Shown: positions 23,790 to 35,300 of the stretch, piece by piece
Layout of the letters: every line of letters starts with the position of its first letter
How positions within the stretch are numbered: position 1 is the first letter of the stretch
Assembly (NCBI GenBank): GCA_028751875.1
Contig: CM054141.1
Span: 48,204,633-48,268,632 of the forward strand
Origin: Rapana venosa
Lineage: Eukaryota; Mollusca; Gastropoda; Neogastropoda; Muricidae
Length of the DNA: 64,000 nt
Direction of reading: 5' to 3'
Program-made: the position numbers and the translations under genes
Notes under the pieces: model-generated
The model's database searches: none
The model's input: only the letters and a program-made list of their open reading frames with translations
Told to the model about the DNA's origin: nothing

Positions 23790-26700
23790 TTAAATTTGTT
23801 ACCTAAATCTAATGCAAGTGAAAGTACTGGATTTTTTTATGATTGCTAAGAGAGAGAGACTAGAGAGAAGTGGGATGGGGAAGAAACAGATTTCTTAACC
23901 TAGCTTACCATAAGGAAGTTAACATCTTTTTATTTGATAATTATTAATGTTATGAAAGGGATAGGAATGTCAGATTTGATGTAACTTCATTCTAAATGGT
24001 TTCTGGTTTGAAGTTCAGTAACTAGTAGAAATATGGATCAAATTTATATGTGAATTTTATTGAGCATTGTTGATAGCTGGTGTTCAGTCTTTCCCCTATC
24101 AGTAGCAAGGTGGTTTAGTCATTGTAGTGCACAGTTCATGAAATAAAAGTAAGACTACAGGGATAGAGAGCAAAATTTGTCTATTGTTACCAGTAATTCG
24201 GGCTCCAGACTAATAAATTGTTTACATAATTCTCCCATTTTTGCCTGGGTTTCTGCAAATGTTGTGGACTGTTACCAGTCTACTGGTATTAGGTTTTGCC
24301 TACTACAGAAAGCAACAACAATATAAATGCCAGACCAACTAATCAAACATCTATCCAGAGAAAGAAACAAAAAAGCAGGCCCAAAACAATAAAAAAAAAA
24401 AGTAAGGGTTTTATTCGCCCTTATATGAGGCTTGAGTTGTCAGACTCATTCAGCTACATTATAAGCTTAGCAAAGTAGCTGTGTGTGTGTGTATGTGTGT
24501 GTGTGTGTATGTGTGTGTGTGTGTGTGTGTGTATTGGGGCATAGAAGAGATCAGCAGTTAGAGCATGGATCTGACTGCAGTAATTGGAGGGGACAGGTTC
24601 AGACTGCTGCTGATATGTCAGTTTTAGGGGATTGTTATTTTGGAGTTCGCCATATCTTGCAGAGACAAATCAAAGCGCTTGCACTCAACTCACTCTTACA
24701 CAGTCATACAACCAGTAACAAGTAAGAGTTGATACTGATTCTGAATTCGTTACTCTGCATGTCCTTGGGATGAGACTATAAACTGAAGACTGTGTGTGAA
24801 TGCAGCCACATCATTTTTCATACACTTCAAGAACCCATCCATCTTTCATAGAAAAGTAGGCCATGGTGGTATGCATGATATGAACATGGCCGACATAGAA
24901 TTTAGCAGAAGGTAACCCCACCAAAAAGTCTATCCTGGAGTCATGAGGGGTGGGCTTTTTGCCCAAGACATTCTGCATGAAGCTTTGAGTGTACATGTAT
25001 ACATAGTGCTCTGCAGACTCAGGGAATTCAGGAAAGAAGAGATGGAAACTTTTTCTGAGAAAATGTTATTCTTATTGACCAGTTGAGTTGTAACGGTATT
25101 TGCACTTTATTGATACATATAATGAGAAAATAGTAATGTGTGCTATTTTCAACATCTTTAGGAGGTCAGTGTTGTTACAAATTTGATTCATGATATCTTT
25201 TTGACAGGTTTTATATGTACATTAGCCACACTGTATTTTAACCTGCCAGGGGAAAAATTAAGCCAAAAAAGTGTTGCTCTGTAGTCTGAACTATTATGTA
25301 TAGTACAGGCATTTGCTGTGATAGTTCATTTATTGTGGGTTTGTCATAGTTAAAGAAACTGACCACTGACATTTCTTTTCAAGTGCTTTGATTTGTTTTT
25401 AGTGCTATATAAATTCCATGAATTATCATTATCATTTTCTTCTCTGTAAATCTAGAGGGTCCACCACCACCACCCAAACCCAAGAAGCCCAAACCACCAC
25501 CAGTATATGTACCCAGCCATGTACCATACCTGTTGATTGGCGCAGGGACAGCATCCTTTGGTGCTTTCCGTTCTATAAGGGCCAGTGACCCCACTGCCAA
25601 GGTAAGACTAGCAGTCCGTTTTGTCCTAGTATTGAATGTTGGGCACTGACAGACACAAGCATGATTGTGACAGTTAAGTTAGGATTACAATTGATCAGGA
25701 TTATTAAGCATGTACGGTACATTGATGATATATTGTTAAGTCACTGAGTCAGTGAGAGATTGAGAATGAAACTAATCAGCTCATATGTGTAAATCATAGA
25801 TATGGTTTGAAAGAAATATTTTTGATCTGTCATGGAGTTACTAAACTGTGCTTTTAGTTTTTTCTTTCAAAACTCTGTTTAATGGTATGTGATTTATTGT
25901 TTAATTTTTAAACAATACATTTAAGAATTATTTCAGTTACTGCTATCAGTTAAATTGTGTCTGTTTATGGGAAAGCTTTTGTCATGTGTAATCAATGGAA
26001 TGAAAGTTAGCTGAACCTTTTGGTTATTGTTTATTATGTACTTTTCTTTTCTTTTTTTATCTACTCATACATTTGACTTGAAAAGCAGCATTTATCATTA
26101 GCTTCCCTGGAAAATTATCATAAGCTCAAAACGCCTAAAAAAGAAAGTTCTATGAGAATGAAAGTATACATACATTTTTGGGTTAGAATGAAAGGATGTC
26201 TTGTAAAAGCAAATGTGTGTTACTTTAAGATTCCACTTGTAACCTTACATGTGAGACAAGTAGATTAACCAGAAACCACTCTTATTGACCTAAACTTGTT
26301 AGTTTTTGATTTGAGAGTGCAGTTATTTGAAAATGGTATGTATCAGTAATAGTTTATTTGAAGACAATTGGTTTGATGCCTTTTTTTCCTAGAAAATGGT
26401 GACTGAAGTTCTTTTCATTGTATGCTCTATGCCATATTGTTGTGCGTTCTTGTTGCTATGGAATGATCAGCCACTTTCAGTTCAGACTTATGTAAGACTG
26501 TGTTAGTACAGGTACTAGCTTAGAAGGGCAGGTATGTCATGGTAGACTGGCTGTGTTGCAGGTGCTGATTGTGACAGAGGAGGACCAGATCCCCTACATG
26601 CGTCCTCCCCTCTCCAAGGAACTGTGGTTCAGTGATGACAAAGCAGCAGTCAAACAGCTCCGCTTCAAACAGTGGAATGGCAAGGAGCGAAGGTGAGTAC

Positions 26701-27110
26701 ACAGTGGCGGTTCAGAACTGTTCATATTTATGTAAATAATGACTGAAAATATTCTTTTTTTCATCCGTGTAGACAAGAATCCTTGTGTTTTTTGTTGTTG
26801 TTTTTTTTCAAATTTCAAACATTGTGAAAGGCCTCATCCATGCTTTCTTTTTCTTTTTCTTTTAGAAATTAGCATAATAATCCCCAAGTGACTGTGTTTA
26901 GTGTAAAACAGAGACTAACTGTTAGGAATCTATATCACAATGGCCCACTTTGTCAACTCAGGCTATGTTTTCTTTTCCTTCAGCATATACTTTGAACCAG
27001 AGAGCTTTTTCCTCAAACCTGAGGAGTTGGACAAAGCTGAGAATGGAGGAGTAGCTATCCTCAAAGGACAGAAGGTAGGTTGGTTTTAGCTTGTAAGAAA
27101 AAGTACAGTA

Positions 27111-27146
<36 letters not shown>

Positions 27147-27569
27147 ATGCAAACATGTTTTGAATGTGTGAAGTATATATTTGTGAGTGCAGACATGTAT
27201 ATAAGATCATGATTTTAGTTCTAGATTTTCTTTGTGAGCTTTACATAGGAAATAGATCATCAAAATCTCTTGCTCTGGGGCCAGCTGCCTTCACAAAGCT
27301 GTGCTGAACACTATGAGACAGGGCTGTCCTACAGATTTTTTGCTTTCATAAAATATCCCTGTATCAACTAGTCCTGATAGACACAAGACATCTGCAATGT
27401 TCTTCAGCAAATTATTGTTTTAGCAGTGGGCCCAGTTTAATGTTTTTGTGTTCCATAGTGTTCCTAATGAACCCATAGCATGCTTTGCTTGGGAGATAGG
27501 AGATGGCAAGAGCTCAAGAAATGGTACCAAGTTTTAAAAAAAACAAAAGAAAAGAAAAAAAGACCCCTT

Positions 27570-27603
<34 letters not shown>

Positions 27604-27909
27604 TGCCCTCTTTTGATGAGGATGTTTCTTGTGAGCTTCTTTTGGAGTGTCTGGTTTGTTGATTTTATAAATATGAGTTTTCAGTTGTTTTTTAAAATTG
27701 AAGTTCATGTACTAATGATTGTTTGACTCATCTATGCAGGCTGTGAAGTTGGATGCCAGCAAAAAGAAAGTGCTGTTGGAGTGTGGATCAGAAATTGGTT
27801 TTGACAAGTGTCTCATTGCAACAGGTCAGGGCTGCCTCAATTATTATTTTCATTCTTATTTATGTGTCTCCTCTTCTCTTTCTCTGTCAGTCACCCCCCC
27901 CCCCCCCCC

Positions 27910-27951
<42 letters not shown>

Positions 27952-28228
27952 TGGCTTAGATGGAAAATGTGACGATCACTTTTTGCATTTTGTTTCCTTC
28001 ACTTGCCTTTTTGCCTTGCCCACTGTATGTATTGTGGCCAAAGGCCAATGTACATTAAACCTGTTCAGAGTTCAGAGTTCTCTCTCTCTCCCTCCTTCTC
28101 CCCTCCCTTTCCTTCCCCCTCCCCCCCTCTCTCTCTCCCTTTCTCTCCCCCTCCCTCTCTCCCTCCCTCTCTCTCCCTCCTTCTCTCCCTCCCTCTCTCC
28201 CTCCCTCCCTCTCTCCCTCCCTCCTCTT

Positions 28229-28319
<91 letters not shown>

Positions 28320-31300
28320 CTCTCTACTGTCTACAGAACTTTGTAATGACATCAGTTGTATTCTGCCTGCTTGAAAGAAGTCATACAGCTTGTATATAAA
28401 AAAAAAACCCAAAAAACTTGTGAGCATGAAACAGACTATCATAATGTCACTAGGAGCATCATAGTTACACCTACAAATACACAATTCTATCAAAGTAGCA
28501 CGTATAAATTGTTTCTTTCTGTCAGGTGGAAAGCCAAAGAACGTTCCTTTGCTGGAAAAAGCTGGTGGGGAAGTGGCAAAGAGGACCATTCTTTTCCGCA
28601 ACGTGAGTGCTGGTTCAGTATGCACTGAAAGGAGTGACCCAAACTGGTGTTGCATTTATCCACTGTTTATTCCTGTTGTGTATCATGAACTATGTGCTTT
28701 CTGTAATGGTGGGCTGGCTAGCTTCTAAAAATCATGTACCTGGATTTTGGGGGAGGGGGAGGGGGGCTTGCTTGCTTGTTTGTTTTTTCTTCTGAAAACA
28801 TTTCTTTTGTTGTTGTTTTAAAATCTTTGTTGTGTAAAACTTGTATTTAGACCTACTGATTATCAAGTGTCAAAATGTTTTTGTTTTGTTTTGCCTCAGA
28901 CATCTTTATCATTTTCCGTTTTCGTATCTTATAGTCCACTACCAACCACCTGTACTAAGTACTATTACTACTACTGTACTGTGGCATACTACTTCATTTA
29001 CTACTGCTACTGCTACTACGACCTGTACTGTACTGTACTGTACTGATGGAGTGTTGAAGACTCCAGTATCACCTGACTGTTGTGTGTGGGTTTGCAGATA
29101 GGCGACTTCCAGAAACTGGATGCAGCCACTGACAGGGCCAAGGCAGTGGCCATCATCGGTGGAGGCTTTCTGGGCAGTGAGCTTGCTTGTGCCCTTGGCA
29201 AGAAAGGTCTGTTGTCAGCTGCAGCGACTGCCGTGTGCTGCTTATATGTGTGTATGAACAATGTGCTCTTGTGATGTGTGGATGAGCTAGTGGGATTTTC
29301 TGTGAAAAAAGTTTCGGAACAGAATGAAAGAGGAGTATGTCCGTGAGTGAATACCTTTATATATGTTAGAGAACTTTCCAGATCATCTGTTTTTTGTGTT
29401 ACTGTTTGAAAACTCCAACATGTATTTTTTATATTGATGTTCAGGTATTAATGTAAATAGCACATCACATAATTCCAGGTTTTTCATGTATGATAAATAC
29501 TTGTATAATAATTTTTGTGTCTGTTCCTATGGCTGTTTTTGTTCTTGTTTTGTATCGTTTGGGTTGGTTGGTTATTTTTTAAAATTTATGATATTTTTTT
29601 TAAAGGGGTGGGGTTTGGGGGGTGGAGGCAGGTGATGGTGGTGGTGGTGGTCAGGGGGTCTTTTTTCTCGAAAACCTTCTGTTGAGATTATGGAAAGTAA
29701 TGTTCACAAAACCATCTCTTTTTACAATCATTTTATTCTGTTGTGAGATTTTTGGAAAAATGTTTGAATGGAATTTTGATCAAGTGTTTGAGACACAGGA
29801 TTGTCAGAGAGAAATAAAAGTTGAACATAAGACTTCAAGAAACTGCATGTATACTTTTTTTTTAACCCAGTTTGTGTGACATTGCTGTATAAAATTTTGC
29901 TGTACATATATGTTTACATTTAAAAAAAAAGAAAGACTTTCATATATTCTTTAAGTTGTGTGTATTTGAGTTAATGTGTGCACATGTGCATGTGTGTGTG
30001 TGTGTGTGCTTGTTTGTGTGTGTCTGTGTAAATACATGCATGTGTGATCTTGTTTGTATAGATGTTTAAAATTTGTTTTTTCAGGCAAAAGCAGTGACAT
30101 GAAAGTGTACCAGATCTTCCCAGAAGCTGGTATGTGACTTAACTGATTTGGTGAAAAATGGCTTTGTGGTTGTTTGCAGTTGTCTTATAGAGTGATGAAA
30201 AAGTGTTTCATTCATACTGTCTGAACTGGTTATGCCATTGTCTATTTCTGCTGCATGTTGTTGAAGTTAAATGGACGGATGTACTGCATTTTTGGTGTTT
30301 GATGTTCTTTTTGAATTATTTGAAAAAAATATAAACAGAGATGATCAAGCCTGCATTCACAACTATGCTGGTGAATGTATGTGCACAGGGGTGGGGGTAG
30401 GGGGTTGGATGGAAGGTATGTGTGTGTGTGTACATGTAGGTACTAAAGATTTTGGGATAGGAGGGGAGAGTTGTCCTGTGTTCAGATTTATATATTGTGA
30501 GCTTTTGGTTGGTGATTGAGAAAGCTAATAGCCTTTTGCGTGTGTGTGTGTGTTGTGTGTGTGCGTGCGTGTGTGTGTGCAGTTTTAGATAGGTAGCAGC
30601 CTTACTTTGCTCGCTTTGTGTAGAACCTGGTATGTGTATGTGAATGTGAGCATATGTGTATGTATGTATGCTTGCGTGTGTGCATATTCATGCATTTACA
30701 TGTGGATGTGTGTGTGTGATATTGATGTTGTTGCATCAGTGCTTAGGACTCTTGCAGAATTAGTGTTTTAAGAAAATCTGATTATGATGATATTAATGAC
30801 GCTGACAATGATGATGATTACTTTCAAAATTGTTTCTTGTAATTGCTGATGTTAAATTTATTTGTTATGTAATATATTACATAATGTTCTCAGATAAAAT
30901 CAAACTGCATCTTTTCATTTGTGCTGGTACAAATAAAAAACAAACCTATTTTCAGCATAATTTATTCAGCATAATTTGATTTTTTCATGCAGGTAACATG
31001 GGAAGAGTGTTGCCAGAGTACCTGTGCAAGTGGACAACTAAGAAAGTCCAAGCAGGTGATTATAGCTTTTGTTTTATATTAGCGCTTCTGTCATACTTTT
31101 ACAGTGATTGACCTCTTTGATATACCACTAGTAGCCCAGAAAAATCGTAGAGGTTCTTTGAGATCTGTAGTATCATGCAGTTTTGCCAAATTGCTAATGA
31201 ATATGTGCTTTTATCTATTTATTATTTATTCTCATATTATGTTTGACCTCTATGACAAGTCAGGTGTTTTCTGGAAAAAGCTGTAGAGATTTTTTGAGAG

Positions 31301-31850
31301 CTCATGATGCTATTTTGCCAGACCACCAGTGAAATTATCATTTTCTTCTGACAGTGTGCTTTAATTTTTTCCCCCCTATTTTTAGCTCTTACCTTTACAC
31401 ATTGTGTCAGTCACCACTTTATACCTGGTGAAGGCTTGGTTCCTCCAGCTTCAGTCAGCCCACAGCACACTGCCTAAATAATTCAGTGCATTGGTCCAAA
31501 GACTTCTGAAAGAGAGGTAGATGTCAAGTCATTATTAAAAGTATTTTTTGAATAGGCAGCATTCTGGGAGGGCTGCAGGAGATTGTAGAACTCAGCAGAG
31601 ATAGAGAAAGAAATTGAACCTGGGTGGCATTGCTCCTACAGTTGACAGTGGCGATGGAGACAGGAGGCAGGGTAGGCATGCTGGAAGAAGTAAAGAGCAA
31701 AGATATTGGTATTATGTGTTCATGAAATGCATTTGTGTAACCATCAGACATAATCTTATGTTGTTCTGTAAGCTATAAGGATGCTTTGGTTTGGGAAGGG
31801 AACATCCTGTTCCTGAATCGCTGTGGATTTCCCCCTTTTTCCTTGCCATC

Positions 31851-31884
<34 letters not shown>

Positions 31885-32269
31885 GTTAATGGGTTGTGTT
31901 GTTCTTAAAGGAAAAAGATTTCTCGGCAGTATTCACAGAAAGATGTTTTCTGTCAGAGTGACTGTCAGTTGATATATCTATATTTTTTGTTGAGATCTTA
32001 TCTGTGAGAAAGTGCATTGGAAAACTTGTGATGTTGCAGAGGGTGTGACTGTAATGTCCAACACCAATGTGACAGGCGCTCACTACAAGGATGGCAAGGT
32101 GGTTTTGACGCTGAGTGATAACTCTGAGGTCAGTGTTGTGTTTAAGGAGCAGATTACTTTGTTATGTAAGTGCCTGTGCTCAGAGCTGGAATTAATTATC
32201 CAGTGTTCATTAAGGTCCTGTTTACACACTTCATAGTTAGCAGGGTCCTGGTACAGGTTGCTTAGGTCC

Positions 32270-32320
<51 letters not shown>

Positions 32321-35300
32321 ACTGGTTATGCTGACTCTCTTTAAGCATTTTTAAAGAAGTGTTTTCATCTGAAAAAGGTGAGTTAAAACCCTCCATTTAT
32401 TGTGATCAAGTATTTGAGGAAGAAATGGACACAAAAGAGCGTAGATGTTTTTCACCTCAGTGAGACAACACATGTATCATTTAGTTTAACCTTTAGTTTC
32501 ACTTCAAAATAGTTTTTCAGCAAATGAGTGACAGATGACAAGCTTTACTACAACACAGCAGGAGACAGACATCAAGCCCTGGCTTGTGTTGTTTGTGATG
32601 TATTCCCAGTTGAAAGTGGACTACGTGGTGCCAGCAGTGGGCCTACAGCCAAACGTGGACCTGGCTCGCACCTCAGACCTGGAGGTAGATGATGAGCATG
32701 GGGGCTTCCTGGTCAACGCCGAACTGGAGGCTAGAACCAATGTCTGGGTGGTAAGTTGATCATGTACCGGGTTCTGTGTTGTGTGAGGAGTATGTGTGCG
32801 CTCACATGCATGCGTGTGTGTGTGTGTGTGTGTGAGAATGCACGTGTGTGTGTGTGTGTACGACAGTTGACCATACATACCTACATACAAAGAACAGTGA
32901 CAACCCTCTCTATGAATGAAATGATTTTCCAGGCTGGGGATGCTGCATGCTTCTACGACATCAAGCTGGGTCGACGGAGAGTGGAGCATCATGATCATGC
33001 CGTTGTCAGTGGCCGTCTGGCTGGAGAGAACATGACCGGGGCAGCCAAGCCCTACTGGCATCAGTCCATGTTTTGGTGAGAGTATGGGAGAAAAGCAGGG
33101 CATTTCGGAGGCTGGGGCACTTACCATGTAAAGTGCCCAGACCATGGAATGAAGTGGGGAGGGGATGGGTTTGTGGATGTGGACGCTGTTGAGCTCTTTG
33201 TATACAGTTTGGTGAAATAAGTTTTTAGGTTAACATGGAAAATGGGCCTGCTGACTTGCATTTGAATTTTTTTTTTCTGCAGTGAATGTTGGATTTTAGC
33301 ATGTTACATGGAGTTTGGGATCTTTTTCTGAGGCTACTGTGTTGAATTTAGGATGATAAGCTAGAAAATCTACTTTCTAATGTAAGGGACACAATTCAAC
33401 ACTTTTTTATATGTAAAACTGCCTTTTGTCATGATGGGGCCCACTCACAGTAATGGTAGAAAAAAAAGTACATATACAAAATAAAAATACTTGTTCAAGA
33501 TTGCTTTTTGTCCCTATCCACAAAATCTGCAACATGTGGTGATTGTAACTTTGGGGCAAAGAAATCCAGTGGTTAAGCTTGTAAGAAGGTACAGTTTGGA
33601 GCTGTTCTTGACTCATAGATGGGATAGATTGTCTTTTTGCTTCAAACCCATATTGTTTCTTTTTTAGTTTATACATTTCAGCCTGTTCTTCTAGAGTCAT
33701 AGAGGGAATAGATTTGTTTGTTTTTTGCTGTAGACCTATATTCTTTCTTTTTGAGTTTGAATACTTTTTCAGCAGGCATACTAGTGTATTTTGTCCTCAC
33801 TGATTTTGGTTTTGTTTTGTTTGAGCAAAGTACAGCTTTTAAGAATCTTAGATTTGTGTTTATTTGTTGAACAGGTCTGACCTGGGCCCTCAGATTGGGT
33901 ATGAAGCCATTGGCATTGTGGACTCGACTCTGCCCACCACAGGGGTGTTTGCCAAAGCCACCCCGAAGGACACCCCCAGGCTGTTGTGGAAGCCACTGGG
34001 GAAGGTCTACGCTCAGAAACCGAAAGGGTCAGTGGCAGAAACGTTGTTCTGATTGTTTATTGCAAAAGGCTGATTAGGTGTTCTTATGTCGATGACAAAG
34101 ACTCTAGCTTCTCTTGACTTGAACGGTAGATTCGTGTCCACATAGTTATGTTGTGTATGTAAGAGTGTGTTTGCGAGCATGCATACAGTGCTTCTGTAGG
34201 TGTTTTCTTAAGCATGCTTAACTCATTGGATCCCTCCGTTTTGTGGTGATGCGTGATTTTGTGTATATTTGAAAAATTCAGCAGATTTACCCAACATAAT
34301 AAAGTTATACAAATTACACATCATTGAAAATATTTTTTTGTCTACTTTTGAGATTGTTACACAGTTTTTCAATAGATGACTGTAATTATTAAATTTTTAA
34401 AATAAAAATGTCACTGAATTGATGAAAAGTTGAAAATTAGGGCTGCTCATCTTACATGGCTTGAACTGTTCATCATCTAGTCCCCTTGAAACAGTGTGAT
34501 GATTTTTCACCAAAGTTCTCTGAAGTTGGCTGAATCAATCTGATGTCACTTTTTGCACAATACAAAAAAACAAAAAAAATCATAACACTGGAGAGCCCTA
34601 AAATCCCAAAGAATAAAGCCAACACACAAACTAGGCAGCTTACGGTCAAGGGAAATAACTGTTTAGAAAAATGATTTGCCCTACAGGCCAGCATACTTTC
34701 ACTTCAGTTGAACGTCGCTTAGTGTATTAAAAAAAAATCATAACTCCGCTGAATCTTAAGCTTCGGCACGTCACAGTGAAGGAGAGGCAGAATCTTAAGA
34801 TTCGGCACAACCTCATTGAGTTAAGACTACCAATCTGTGAAAGTTTTTGCTGTAATTGTTGTAGCACTTGGAGCTCTTGTAGGATAGGTATTGTATCAAC
34901 TCTCATTATTTACTGCAAAAGCATTCCTCAATAGAGCATTACTTTTGATATTCGTTTTTGTGTATAGGATGCAGAGGACAAAGCCATTTTACCACAGGAT
35001 GATGAAAGCTGTCCTGCAGACATCCCTCAAGACAGTGACGAGTTTGGCAAGGGGATCATCTTCTACCGCAAAAACAATGCCATTGTCGGCATCCTCCTGT
35101 GGAACACTTTCAACAAAATGCCTATCGCCAGGAAGGTGAGCTGCAGTCTGATCGAGATGGAGAAAGTGTCAGGGCTGGTTTTAAATAATCTTTGTCATCA
35201 TAGTTTTTTTTCCATTGCCAGTGTTCTACTTTTTATATTGTGTGCCTGCTCTATTTCATCAGAATCTCATTTTTTCAGATGATAGTCTTCAGCCTGGAAG

